From positions 1 to 32,693 of the forward strand of contig JAAVHZ010000033.1 of the NCBI GenBank assembly GCA_014799465.1: a DNA stretch of 32,693 nucleotides. The letters run 5' to 3'. Below the pieces are notes generated by a model. It ran no database searches. It worked only from the letters and a program-made list of their open reading frames with translations, and had not been told where the DNA came from. Shown in pieces: positions 1-7,605 of this stretch. Numbering within the stretch: position 1 is the first letter of the stretch; the number at the start of each line of letters is the position of its first letter. The position numbers were made by a program, and so were the translations under genes. The stretch is from Lachnospiraceae bacterium (GTDB taxonomy: Bacteria > Bacillota > Clostridia > Lachnospirales > Lachnospiraceae).

Positions 1-64
1 ATATTTATTCCCGCGAGCAACGAGCCAAGTGGCTGCTTGCAGACATTTGGCGACTGCCGCGAGG

Positions 65-132
65 GTCAAATACCCCGCAGCTTGCTGCGTTACAAATTTG
101 ATGCCCCGTCAGCTTGCTGCAGGGTATTTGAC
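65..132. repeat. Palindromic non-coding repeat upstream of the ECF gene
   Basis: Positions 65-81 (GTCAAATACCCCGCAGC) are the reverse complement of 116-132 with one mismatch. Nested inside is CGCAGC-TT-GCTGCG at 76-89, and the AGCTTGCTGC core recurs at 111-120. The rest of 1-220 is not convincingly coding. It resembles REP-like intergenic palindromes or the edge of a mobile element; it could fold as a terminator for a gene left of the window, but no T-run follows. Confidence 0.55.
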
Positions 133-240
133 TGGAACTTCCGAAAAATATTCCGGTGCGATTACATCTCTATTGGGCTTGGCAGACGTTCCTACAATTT
201 GATTTCCGTTGATGAATAAATGAAAGAGAGGATTGTTGAA

Positions 241-819
241 ATGAATAAAAAAAGGAATAGCCCTGTTCTTAATTTAACTTTGGCAGCCATGTTTATGGCT
301 ATAGGTCTGGTGCTTCCGTTTCTGACCGGACAAATTCAGCAGATTGGAAATATGCTTTTGCCAATGCACATTCCGGTTCTTTTGTGTGGATTAATCTGTG
401 GCTGGAAATATGGTTTTGCTGTCGGTTTTATACTGCCATTTTTGCGTTATATGCTATTTGGAATGCCGATACTGTTCCCTACAGGAATTTCAATGGCGTT
501 CGAGCTTGCCACATATGGGTTGGTTATAGGACTATTGTATTACCATTCGCGTTGGCAGTGTGTAGTTGCATTATACCGCAGTATGATTCTGACAATGCTG
601 GCAGGACGTGCGGTATGGGGAATTGTTCAGATTCTGCTGCTAGGTATTAGTGGAAATGGTTTTACATGGCAGATGTTTATGGCAGGAGCGTTCATAAATG
701 CAATTCCCGGAATCATTCTGCAGCTTATTTTGATTCCGGCTATTATGGTTGCGTTGAATCGTACAGGGCTTGTATGGTTTGTACATAAAACATCATATCT
801 TCAGAATGTGGAGGATTGA
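241..819 (+). CDS. ECF transporter S component (substrate-binding membrane subunit)
   Basis: A 192-residue, highly hydrophobic protein with about six membrane segments. The early stretch MLLPMHIPVLLCGLICG is typical of S components of energy-coupling-factor vitamin transporters, which bind the substrate in the membrane and rely on a shared EcfT-EcfA-EcfA' module. No such module is in this window, so it would use one encoded elsewhere. The substrate cannot be read from the sequence. Start: ATG 241 is preceded by AGAGAGG at 225-231; an in-frame ATG at 220 has no ribosome site. The gene ends 3 nt before the kinase-like gene, so the two are probably co-transcribed and may act on related substrates (inference). 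Confidence 0.75.
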   Translation: MNKKRNSPVLNLTLAAMFMAIGLVLPFLTGQIQQIGNMLLPMHIPVLLCGLICGWKYGFAVGFILPFLRYMLFGMPILFPTGISMAFELATYGLVIGLLYYHSRWQCVVALYRSMILTMLAGRAVWGIVQILLLGISGNGFTWQMFMAGAFINAIPGIILQLILIPAIMVALNRTGLVWFVHKTSYLQNVED

Positions 820-822
820 AGT

Positions 823-1386
823 ATGGAAGATGCATTTTCAGTGGTTTTGCAGCAGATTCATAGTTATAATAAAAAATCATTATTGATTGCCATTGATGGA
901 AGATGTGCTGCCGGGAAGACAACACTTGCTGCTCTGCTAAAGGAAGAAACCGGATGCAATGTAATACATATGGATCACTTTTTCTTACAGCCCGGACAGC
1001 GTACGGAAGAGCGTATGCAGGAGCCAGGTGGCAATGTGGATTATGAAAGGGTTCTTAATGAAGTAATGATTCCTCTCAGTCAAGGACTGGATGTTTCCTA
1101 TAGGAAGTTTGATTGTAAAAAGATGGAGCTGTCATCCTCTATTCAGATACACTCTGATGGAGTTACGATTGTAGAAGGTTCCTATAGCTGCCACCCGACT
1201 TTATGGGATTTTTATGATTTACGGGTGTTTCTAAGTATTAATCCGGAAGAACAGATTCGGCGTATTCGGTGTCGGAACGGAAATGAGGCATTTATTCAAT
1301 TCCGCGACCGTTGGATTCCTTTGGAGGAACGGTATTTTTCTGCTTACAATATACAGGAGTGCTGTGATTTTGTTTTTCAAATGTAA
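823..1386 (+). CDS. Uridine kinase-like P-loop kinase
   Basis: 187 residues. A Walker A loop GRCAAGKT lies at residues 26-33, followed by a lid-like region and a C-terminal RWIPLEERYFSAYNI stretch seen in the uridine kinase/phosphoribulokinase-like family common in Clostridia. It probably phosphorylates a small hydroxylated substrate such as a nucleoside or vitamin precursor, but specificity is unknown. A GTGGAGG site at 809-815 overlaps the end of the ECF gene; the 3-nt gap supports a two-gene unit in which an imported compound is trapped by phosphorylation (inference). Length is normal for the small single-domain members. Confidence 0.7.
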   Translation: MEDAFSVVLQQIHSYNKKSLLIAIDGRCAAGKTTLAALLKEETGCNVIHMDHFFLQPGQRTEERMQEPGGNVDYERVLNEVMIPLSQGLDVSYRKFDCKKMELSSSIQIHSDGVTIVEGSYSCHPTLWDFYDLRVFLSINPEEQIRRIRCRNGNEAFIQFRDRWIPLEERYFSAYNIQECCDFVFQM

Positions 1387-1476
1387 TTTTCTAAGATATG
1401 GAAGTAACAAGACATTGGAGATTATGAAAGTGGTATATGACAGAGGCAGTAGCCTCAACTTATTAAAGGAGGAAGA

Positions 1477-2619
1477 ATGGAACATTATTTTGGAGAAGCA
1501 ACACCGAAGCTGGGATTTGGTCTTATGAGACTGCCGAAAAAAGCAACAGGGAAAATTGACTTGGAACAGACAAAGAAAATGGTGGATATGTTCATGGATG
1601 CCGGTCTGAATTATTTTGATACGGCGTATGTTTATGATGGCGGAGATTCAGAGCGGGCTGCAAAGGAAGCACTTGTTGACCGATATCCCCGTGAAAGCTA
1701 TACATTAGCAACAAAGCTGTGTGCATGGATGGGTGCATATAATGAAAATACTGCAAAGCAGCAGTTTTATACAAGTTTGGAGCGTACAGGAGCGGGGTAT
1801 TTTGACTATTACCTGCTTCATGCACTACAGGAGGGAAACTATAAGAAATATGATGAATACCATATTTGGGACTTTGTGAAAGAACAGAAGGAGAAAGGAC
1901 TAATTAAACACTGGGGCTTTTCTTTTCACGCAACACCGGATATTCTGGATGAAATCCTGACAAGCCATCCGGATACCGAATTTGTCCAGTTACAACTTAA
2001 CTATGCGGATTGGGAAAATCCTGATGTGACTGCAAGAGAAAATTATGAGGTTGCCAGAAAACATGGAAAGTCCATCATAGTTATGGAGCCGGTTAAGGGT
2101 GGAGCGTTGGCAAATCCGCCGGAAACTGTTCGCAAAATTTTTAAGGAAGTGAATCCTGATGTATCTTATGCATCATGGGCAATCCGCTATGCAGCTTCGC
2201 TGGAGGGGATTATAACAGTACTTTCCGGTATGTCCAATGTAGCACAGATGGAAGACAATCTCTCATACATGAAGGATTTTAAGTTGTTAAACAGGCAGGA
2301 ACAGACAGCGGTCAGGAAGGCACAGGAAGCTATTAATGGCATTAAGTCTATTCCATGTACAGCCTGTCACTACTGCACTACAGGCTGTCCGAAAAAGATT
2401 CCGATTCCGGAGATTTTTGAGGCAAGGAATAAGCAGCTTATATGGGGACAGCTTGAAGAGGGAAAGGCAGCTTATGAGCAGGCAACAGCAGATGCAGGAA
2501 CTGCGTCCAATTGTATTGCATGTGGTCAGTGTGAGAGAGCCTGCCCACAGCAGATTAAAGTAATTGAAAGATTAAAAGATTGTGCTGATTCACTTGAAAA
2601 TAGAAAAAAGGAAATTTAA
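1477..2619 (+). CDS. Aldo/keto reductase with C-terminal 2[4Fe-4S] domain
   Basis: 380 residues in two parts. Residues 1 to about 280 form an aldo/keto reductase barrel with the expected tetrad: D48 in YFDTA, Y51 or Y53, K80 in LATK and H115 in LLHAL. Residues 290-360 carry two ferredoxin-like clusters, C294-C297-C300-C304 and C346-C349-C352-C356, both ending in CP. Such fused enzymes are frequent in anaerobic Clostridia and are predicted cytoplasmic oxidoreductases; the substrate is unknown. AAAGGAGG stands just before the ATG. About 90 nt separate it from the kinase gene with no clear terminator, so it may be read from the same transcript. Confidence 0.88.
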   Translation: MEHYFGEATPKLGFGLMRLPKKATGKIDLEQTKKMVDMFMDAGLNYFDTAYVYDGGDSERAAKEALVDRYPRESYTLATKLCAWMGAYNENTAKQQFYTSLERTGAGYFDYYLLHALQEGNYKKYDEYHIWDFVKEQKEKGLIKHWGFSFHATPDILDEILTSHPDTEFVQLQLNYADWENPDVTARENYEVARKHGKSIIVMEPVKGGALANPPETVRKIFKEVNPDVSYASWAIRYAASLEGIITVLSGMSNVAQMEDNLSYMKDFKLLNRQEQTAVRKAQEAINGIKSIPCTACHYCTTGCPKKIPIPEIFEARNKQLIWGQLEEGKAAYEQATADAGTASNCIACGQCERACPQQIKVIERLKDCADSLENRKKEI

Positions 2620-2673
2620 TGGATATGTTCCAAATCGTACAAACATAATGATACAAAATCTGTAAAAATGTAC

Positions 2674-2702
2674 TTGCATACATTTGGAATTTGTGATAAA
2701 CT
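2674..2702 (+). promoter_or_regulatory. Promoter of the rpsF-ssb-rpsR operon
   Basis: TTGCAT at 2674-2679 and TAAACT at 2697-2702 are separated by 17 nt, with an extended -10 TG at 2694-2695. An 8-bp inverted repeat, TTCCAAAT (2628-2635) and ATTTGGAA (2682-2689), spans the -35 region. Confidence 0.6.
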
Positions 2703-2730
2703 CTGTACTTGTGATATATGAAATATCCTT

Positions 2731-2751
2731 GTTCCCTAAATATTCGGGGAC
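2731..2751 (+). promoter_or_regulatory. Leader hairpin ahead of rpsF (possible S6:S18 autoregulatory site)
   Basis: GUUCCC (2731-2736) pairs with GGGGAC (2746-2751), one G-U included, around a 9-nt loop. The stem ends 9 nt before the AAAGGAGG of rpsF. In several bacteria the S6:S18 complex binds a structured rpsF leader; whether this hairpin has that consensus cannot be confirmed by eye. Confidence 0.4.
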
Positions 2752-2777
2752 CAGAGACCAAAAGGAGGTAAGAACGC

Positions 2778-3071
2778 ATGAACAAATATGAATTAGCAGT
2801 AGTTGTTAGTGCAAAGCTTGAAGATGATGAGAGAGCTGCAACTGTAGAAAAGGTGAAAGAGCAGATTTCACGTTTTAACGGAACAGTTACAGGTGTTGAT
2901 GAATGGGGTAAGAAGAGATTAGCTTACGAAGTTCAGAAAATGAAAGAAGCTTTCTATTATTTTATACAGTTTGAAACAGACAATGCTGATTGTCCTAATT
3001 CTGTAGAGAAGCAGATCCGTATTATGGAGAATGTCATCAGATTTTTATGTGTAAGAAAAGAAGAAGCATAA
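2778..3071 (+). CDS. rpsF: 30S ribosomal protein S6
   Basis: 97 residues, normal length for S6. The start MNKYELAVVVSAKLEDDERA and the centre VDEWGKKRLAYEVQKMKEAFYY match the family's beta-alpha-beta core. S6 binds 16S rRNA with S18 in the small-subunit platform; rpsR lies two genes downstream. AAAGGAGG at 2761-2768 gives 9-nt spacing. First gene of the canonical rpsF-ssb-rpsR operon. Confidence 0.97.
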   Translation: MNKYELAVVVSAKLEDDERAATVEKVKEQISRFNGTVTGVDEWGKKRLAYEVQKMKEAFYYFIQFETDNADCPNSVEKQIRIMENVIRFLCVRKEEA

Positions 3072-3105
3072 ACGGTTTAAATGACGTACAGAAAAAGGAG
3101 ATTGT

Positions 3106-3543
3106 ATGAATAAAGTTATACTTATGGGCAGGCTTACAAGAGATCCTGACGTGAGATATTCGCAGGGTGAGCAGGCTATGGCGATTGCAAGATTTACGCT
3201 TGCAGTTGACAGAAGATTCAGGCGTGAAGAGCAGCAGGCAGATTTCATAAACTGTGTAGCATTTGCACGTCAGGGTGAGTTTATTGAGAAATATGCACAT
3301 CAGGGAACAAAGCTGGTTGTTGAAGGAAGAATACAGACAGGCAGTTATACTAATAAAGATGGAGTAAAAGTTTATACTACTGACGTTGTTGTTGAAAATT
3401 GCGAGTTTGCAGAGAGTAAAGCAGCAGCCGGAAGTAATGAATCTTCATTCCAGACATCCAGACCTGAGCCGGTTAGTGCAGCAGGAGATGGATTTATGAA
3501 TATTCCGGACGGAGTTGAAGACGAAGGATTACCATTCAACTAA
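3106..3543 (+). CDS. ssb: Single-stranded DNA-binding protein
   Basis: 145 residues. An OB-fold occupies residues 1 to about 105, beginning [19 protein letters not shown] and containing FINCVAF. A Ser/Pro-rich linker follows, then the acidic tip DEGLPFN, the partner-recruiting tail usually written DDDLPF; here one extra Asn follows the Phe. It coats single-stranded DNA in replication and repair. It sits between rpsF and rpsR as in most Firmicutes, with AAAGGAG upstream of its ATG. Confidence 0.96.
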   Translation: MNKVILMGRLTRDPDVRYSQGEQAMAIARFTLAVDRRFRREEQQADFINCVAFARQGEFIEKYAHQGTKLVVEGRIQTGSYTNKDGVKVYTTDVVVENCEFAESKAAAGSNESSFQTSRPEPVSAAGDGFMNIPDGVEDEGLPFN

Positions 3544-3584
3544 GTCGTATTAGAAAATATCAAAATAAAGGAGGAAATTATATT

Positions 3585-3854
3585 ATGCCATATAATAAAG
3601 CTGAAAAAGGCGGAAACGATGCTCCAATTAAGAGAAGAACAAACCATAGAAGAAAAAAAGTATGTATCTTCTGTGGCGATAAGAATAGCGACATCGATTA
3701 CAAGGATGTTAATAAATTAAAGAGATATGTATCTGAAAGAGGAAAGATTCTTCCAAGAAGAATTACAGGTAACTGTGCAAAGCATCAGAGAGCACTTACA
3801 GTAGCTATTAAACGTGCTAGACATATTGCACTTATGCCATATACATTAGACTAA
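3585..3854 (+). CDS. rpsR: 30S ribosomal protein S18
   Basis: 89 residues. The basic N-terminus and [10 protein letters not shown] (a Cys-x2-Cys type start) followed by IDYKDVNKL and the arginine-rich [18 protein letters not shown] are typical of S18. It binds 16S rRNA with S6. AAAGGAGG precedes the ATG by about 10 nt. Last gene of the operon, followed by a strong terminator. Confidence 0.97.
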   Translation: MPYNKAEKGGNDAPIKRRTNHRRKKVCIFCGDKNSDIDYKDVNKLKRYVSERGKILPRRITGNCAKHQRALTVAIKRARHIALMPYTLD

Positions 3855-3880
3855 CAGGTAATTTTTTCGGCACTGTTTTG

Positions 3881-3911
3881 AAACCACCATGTTTTTAACG
3901 TGGTGGTTTTT
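3881..3911 (+). terminator. Terminator of the rpsF operon
   Basis: An 11-bp stem, AAACCACCATG (3881-3891) with CGTGGTGGTTT (3899-3909), one G-T pair included, has a 7-nt loop and is followed by T residues. The accessory block begins just after it. Confidence 0.85.
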
Positions 3912-3988
3912 GCAGTTGTGGGCAAAAGCTAATAAGGTGAATGAGCAAACAGTTATAAAAATAAAAAAATAATATGAGTAGGTGCAGT

Positions 3989-4360
3989 ATGAAGATAAAA
4001 AAAATAACATATCCAACATCATTAAATAAAGTTGCAGATATACTTAATGATAATATTGATGTGTTTGTTGAAACACAAGAAGGGATGCATTTTACCATGA
4101 CGGTATGCACACCATTGTTCTATTTGAGCTATATGGAAAAAGAAGGATTGGACTATGTTCCGGCATCTCCGCCGGATATTATTGTAAAAGAGTTAACGCA
4201 TGATAACATTTTAAAAGCATTAGAAAACTTTTGTGAAGATGAAGGTTATTGGATGAAGGCATATTTTCTGTTAGGAAAAACAGAGGAGTTTTGTTCAATA
4301 GAAGACATGGATAAAATGATTTATACATTGAATAAAATGCTCGATGATATTGAAGAATAA
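3989..4360 (+). CDS. Small protein of unknown function, possible immunity protein
   Basis: 123 residues if started at ATG 3989, which has a TAGGTG site 5 nt upstream; an ATG at 3974 in frame lacks one. An acidic, soluble protein with no signal peptide or membrane segment. Visible stretches are NIDVFVETQEGMHFTMTVCT (residues 22-41), which looks like paired beta strands, and a Pro-containing VPASPPDIIVKEL. I do not recognise a named family. It is the first of several single small genes with immunity-protein character between rpsR and fic, so a protective role against a secreted toxin is inferred from context only. Confidence 0.55.
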   Translation: MKIKKITYPTSLNKVADILNDNIDVFVETQEGMHFTMTVCTPLFYLSYMEKEGLDYVPASPPDIIVKELTHDNILKALENFCEDEGYWMKAYFLLGKTEEFCSIEDMDKMIYTLNKMLDDIEE

Positions 4361-4450
4361 GCCCAAGGACATCAAGAAAAAAACTGACAAAAGAATTAAA
4401 AGTGTAGTGAAAATGTTAGTGAGAGTGGTATTTATGGAGACAAGAGATAC

Positions 4451-4978
4451 ATGTTATTATTTGAAAGTGATAATGGGTATAAAAAAGTATGTATTTGGAA
4501 AGACGAAATTCCATTTAAGTATGCAGGTCGGAATACTTTGCATTATAGTGTAGACGCTGGTGATACCAATTGGTATATTGGAACGATTACTATTGAAGTG
4601 AAATTGAACCCTCGTCATATTAGTAACTATGCAATGATATGTATGAAGTATACGGATAATCAAATAAATAGAACAGATATAATTATTAATTTTGGAAGAG
4701 AAAATCATTCTTTTAAATCGCAGGTCTTACCATTTAATAAAGCAGTATGTGTAGGATTGGATAAAGAATTTGCGGATGCAATAGACGAGTTTTTCAAAGA
4801 ATATCCTCTTGGAAAGCTGCCGGGTGGCACTATAGAAATATTATGTGGAGGATGTGACGAGGTGGGTTCAAGTAATGTAGCATTTAAAAAAGTTATGAAA
4901 ATATTGATGTTTGCATTTTGCCATATAGATGAATTGAGTGATGATGAATTACAATATGAAATATTAAAAATAATGTAA
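4451..4978 (+). CDS. Unknown protein with EF-G domain IV-like C-terminal half
   Basis: 175 residues. No family is certain. Residues 97-150 resemble domain IV of elongation factor G: an opening like its IPKEY...A helix, then GTIEILCGGCDEVGSSNVAFK (the last part, DEVGSSNVAFK, at 136-146), where EF-G has a strand followed by YHEVDSSEMAFK. No GTPase domain is present, so this is not a translation factor. The start at ATG 4451 has GGAG at 4437-4440, 10 nt upstream. Lying among immunity-like genes, it could mimic or shield a translation component from a toxin (inference). Base composition is even more AT-rich than the flanking housekeeping genes. Confidence 0.5.
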   Translation: MLLFESDNGYKKVCIWKDEIPFKYAGRNTLHYSVDAGDTNWYIGTITIEVKLNPRHISNYAMICMKYTDNQINRTDIIINFGRENHSFKSQVLPFNKAVCVGLDKEFADAIDEFFKEYPLGKLPGGTIEILCGGCDEVGSSNVAFKKVMKILMFAFCHIDELSDDELQYEILKIM

Positions 4979-5052
4979 AATTAATATTTAAGGTAAGTAA
5001 AAAATATCTAAAGTAAAGAGAATTTGATTAAGCCATATAGAGGTATAGGTTA

Positions 5053-5472
5053 ATGAAAGATGATAGAAAGATAAAAGATATTTATAATTGCCAATATATT
5101 GAAACGAGCGGAGAAATGTATCCTTTACAAAAGTGGTACAATAGATTAATTGATAAAAGAATTTCTGAACTGGAAGTATCAGATGTCCTGAGAATGATAA
5201 GACAAAAAGAATTTGTAGATATTGCTGTTTCGAAGGCGGTAGACTATTTAAAAGAAAATCCTTTTTCTGGGGATATGTATGAAGGTGAATTGTTATACAA
5301 ATTATCTGATATAGATGTTAATAGTCTGAAAGAATATTTGAATGAAATAAAAATTATTTTATCTGACGCATTAATTAAAAACCAAAATCATGATTGGTTA
5401 GATGATGATGAAAAAAATGAATTTGGTGAAATAATAAAAAAGTTTTATTATAAGATAAATGATTTTGAATAA
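5053..5472 (+). CDS. CdiI-like contact-dependent inhibition immunity protein
   Basis: 139 residues, soluble and acidic. Residues 34-50 (DKRISELEVSDVLRMIR) and the stretch ENPFSGDMYEGELL at 68-81 match the pattern I know from a contact-dependent growth-inhibition immunity family (R.-.EL...D....I.Q...., then NP...G..Y.GDLL). Such proteins bind and block the toxic tip of a secreted nuclease. No cognate toxin gene is in the window, so this appears to be an orphan antidote. An AGAGGT-like site lies about 10 nt upstream. Family assignment is from memory of the motif and not from a search. Confidence 0.65.
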   Translation: MKDDRKIKDIYNCQYIETSGEMYPLQKWYNRLIDKRISELEVSDVLRMIRQKEFVDIAVSKAVDYLKENPFSGDMYEGELLYKLSDIDVNSLKEYLNEIKIILSDALIKNQNHDWLDDDEKNEFGEIIKKFYYKINDFE

Positions 5473-5497
5473 CTACTAATGTATTTGCAAATTCTTT

Positions 5498-5659
5498 TAT
5501 CCGTCTTCGCTGTTTAAAAATTAATTGACGGACAGATTTCGGACAATCCGTTTTGCTGTTAGAATGTTTTAGTGCCATAAGGCAGATTCCCTGTTCCATC
5601 ATTTTCCAGATAAAGTTTTCTCCAACATAACCTTTATCTCCAAGGATTACAAGCAACAA
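5498..5659 (-). pseudogene. IS982-type transposase fragment
   Basis: Read on the minus strand from 5659, the sequence encodes LLVILGDKGYVGENFI and then SVRQLIFKQRRRI, which resemble the DDE catalytic region of IS982-family transposases (ILGDKGY, later Arg-rich helix). The N-terminal half is absent and the similarity stops near 5498, where the frame runs into the end of the CdiI-like gene. It is a dead relic marking past insertion in this accessory block. Confidence 0.65.
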
Positions 5660-5776
5660 AATCGTATCAAAATAGTACGGTTTTTATTCATATTATTTGT
5701 ATTTTGCAAAAATAAATGGGAATTCTGCACCCGATATGAAGAGGGTCGTGATGTGAGTGCATCTCCATCATGTCTA

Positions 5777-5815
5777 TTGTTATCTCCATCATTTATGGTA
5801 TAATGATGGAGATAA
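5777..5815 (+). promoter_or_regulatory. fic promoter embedded in a 14-bp palindromic operator
   Basis: TTATCTCCATCATT (5780-5793) and AATGATGGAGATAA (5802-5815) are perfect inverted repeats around an 8-nt spacer. The -10 TATAAT (5799-5804) with extended TG at 5796-5797 lies inside the palindrome, and a -35-like TTGTTA is at 5777-5782 (16-nt spacer). A third half-site ATCTCCATCAT lies at 5761-5771, 21 bp (two helical turns) upstream. The C-terminal winged helix of the Fic protein is the obvious candidate repressor. Confidence 0.75.
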
Positions 5816-5836
5816 TATGAAATGAAGGAGATTTTC

Positions 5837-6883
5837 ATGAGAGAATTTGATTTTATAAATAATCCCTTAAAGTTGTTAAAACCGGAAATTGTTCAGATGG
5901 TTGGGAGTATTCATGAACATAAGGGTAAGCAGGAGTTGTTTTTGGAGGCAAATACTGATGAATTAAAAACATTGTTAGAAGTGGCACTAATTCAAAGTAC
6001 AGGTGCATCTAATAGAATCGAAGGAATTTTTACGAGTGATAAGCGTTTGGAAGAGCTGGTAAGTCGAAAATCGGAACCACGTAATCGTTCTGAACAAGAA
6101 ATTGCCGGCTATCGAGAAGTGCTTGCGACAATTCATGATAGCTATGAATATATTATTCCTAGACCGAATGTGATATTGCAATTGCATAGGGATTTATATT
6201 CATATTCGCAGGGAACTGTCAGCGGCACTTATAAGAATTCAGATAATGTAATTGCAGAAAGAGATGTAGAGGGAAATCAAAAAGTTCGTTTTGTACCTGT
6301 TCCGGCATTTCAGACCTCGGAATCAATGGATGAATTATGTACTCGATTTATAGAAGAATTGGAAGCCAACCGAATAGATAAATTGATTCTTATACCCATG
6401 TTTATCCTTGATTTTCTCTGTATCCATCCGTTTAATGATGGGAATGGCAGAATGAGTCGATTGTTAACACTTCTGTTATTTTATAAAGCAGGCTATATTG
6501 TTGGAAAATATGTTAGTATGGAAATGTTGATAGAAAAGACAAAGGAAACATATTATGAGGCATTACAATCAAGTTCATTTGGATGGCACGAGAATGAAAA
6601 TAATTACGAGCCTTTTGTGAAATATTATCTTGGTATCATACAAAAGGCATATAATGAGTTCGAAAGCAGAGTGGAACATCTGAAACACCGCAATCTTTCA
6701 AAACCAGATAGAATAAAAAAAATAATTGACCAAAAGGTGGGGAAGATTACAAAGAAAGAGATAATGGAGTTTTGCCCGGATATAAGTAAAGTAACTGTGG
6801 AAAGAACTCTGACAGAGCTGGTAAAAAGTGGATATATTGCCAAAGTTGGGGCGGGGCCATCTACAGGATATGTTCGTATATAA
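5837..6883 (+). CDS. fic: Fic-domain AMP transferase with inhibitory motif and C-terminal winged helix
   Basis: 348 residues from ATG 5837, chosen because AAGGAG (5825-5830) lies 6 nt upstream; ATG 5822 has no site and would leave almost no leader. An N-terminal helical region carries the inhibitory motif SNRIEG (residues 58-63, S-x3-E-G). The catalytic loop HPFNDGNGRMSR (197-208) is intact, with the His base and phosphate-binding GNGR. Residues from about 285 to the end form a winged helix. Family members transfer AMP from ATP to hydroxyl groups of target proteins and are held off by the glutamate of the inhibitory helix. The promoter palindrome suggests autoregulation. The target is unknown. 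Confidence 0.9.
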   Translation: MREFDFINNPLKLLKPEIVQMVGSIHEHKGKQELFLEANTDELKTLLEVALIQSTGASNRIEGIFTSDKRLEELVSRKSEPRNRSEQEIAGYREVLATIHDSYEYIIPRPNVILQLHRDLYSYSQGTVSGTYKNSDNVIAERDVEGNQKVRFVPVPAFQTSESMDELCTRFIEELEANRIDKLILIPMFILDFLCIHPFNDGNGRMSRLLTLLLFYKAGYIVGKYVSMEMLIEKTKETYYEALQSSSFGWHENENNYEPFVKYYLGIIQKAYNEFESRVEHLKHRNLSKPDRIKKIIDQKVGKITKKEIMEFCPDISKVTVERTLTELVKSGYIAKVGAGPSTGYVRI

Positions 6884-6947
6884 AGTAAGCCTTTCTTTTA
6901 AAATATATTTTTTTACGAAAGTGGTTAGTTTTAGAATAGGAGAAAAA

Positions 6948-7487
6948 ATGGTTGACTATTTTACATTATTAAAAAAAGTTTTATTAAAGCCAAATATAAC
7001 ATATCATACAGGAACAGATGAAATGTGGAAAGAATTCGAAAATAAAGAAGGAATTATTTTTCCACAAGATTACAAAGAGATTATTAATTACTATGGAACA
7101 GGTGGCATTGGTAAATTTTTATGGTTTTTGACTCCTTTTGAAACAGATGAAAATGTGAATTACATATATAAAATGAAAGTAATGTCAGATGCATATAGAC
7201 ATTCTAAATTAAAATTTCCAGAAGATTTTAAACATAACATTTTTCCGGAAAATAAAGGGTTATTACCTTGGGGATTTACAGATAACGGAGATGAATTGTA
7301 TTGGGAAACAGGAAATAAATTTGAAGATTGGAAAATTATTATTTATGAATCCAGATCATCCGATTATTTTGAATACGAAATGAGTTTATGTGAATTCTTA
7401 TATAAATTAATTTGTGGGGAAATTATTTGTAATGCTTTTCCTAATGATATTTTTATGGGAATAAAGAAATATACTGTCGGCTTTTGA
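6948..7487 (+). CDS. SMI1/KNR4 (SUKH-type) family protein, probable immunity protein
   Basis: 179 residues from ATG 6948, which has AGGAG at 6938-6942. The SUKH pattern is visible: FPQDYKEIINYYGTGGIG (residues 38-55) and LLPWGFTDNGDELYW (105-119), followed by a short acidic helix. Members of this superfamily are widespread immunity proteins against polymorphic bacterial toxins. No toxin is adjacent. It follows fic by about 65 nt and may be read from the fic promoter. The codon use is very AT-rich, as for the other island genes. Confidence 0.8.
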   Translation: MVDYFTLLKKVLLKPNITYHTGTDEMWKEFENKEGIIFPQDYKEIINYYGTGGIGKFLWFLTPFETDENVNYIYKMKVMSDAYRHSKLKFPEDFKHNIFPENKGLLPWGFTDNGDELYWETGNKFEDWKIIIYESRSSDYFEYEMSLCEFLYKLICGEIICNAFPNDIFMGIKKYTVGF

Positions 7488-7491
7488 TAAA

Positions 7492-7520
7492 TTGACAATC
7501 TTATAAAAATATATTAGAGT
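7492..7520 (+). promoter_or_regulatory. Likely promoter of the antiporter gene
   Basis: A perfect TTGACA at 7492-7497 and TAGAGT at 7515-7520, 17-nt spacer, just after the SMI1-like gene and 85 nt before the antiporter start. Confidence 0.5.
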
Positions 7521-7605
7521 AAAGCAAGATAATGTCTGATTATAAATTTATCCGGCAAATACATTTATTTTTATAATAGCAAAAACACAAGGAGAACTAT
7601 AAGAA

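Noticed and set aside
37-219. A 60-residue open frame at the left edge
   Set aside because: It runs through the palindromic repeat, has no ribosome site and its composition is unlike a protein.
4344-4553. A basic 69-residue frame between two island genes
   Set aside because: It overlaps the start of the 4451 gene in another frame, has no good ribosome site and no recognisable pattern.
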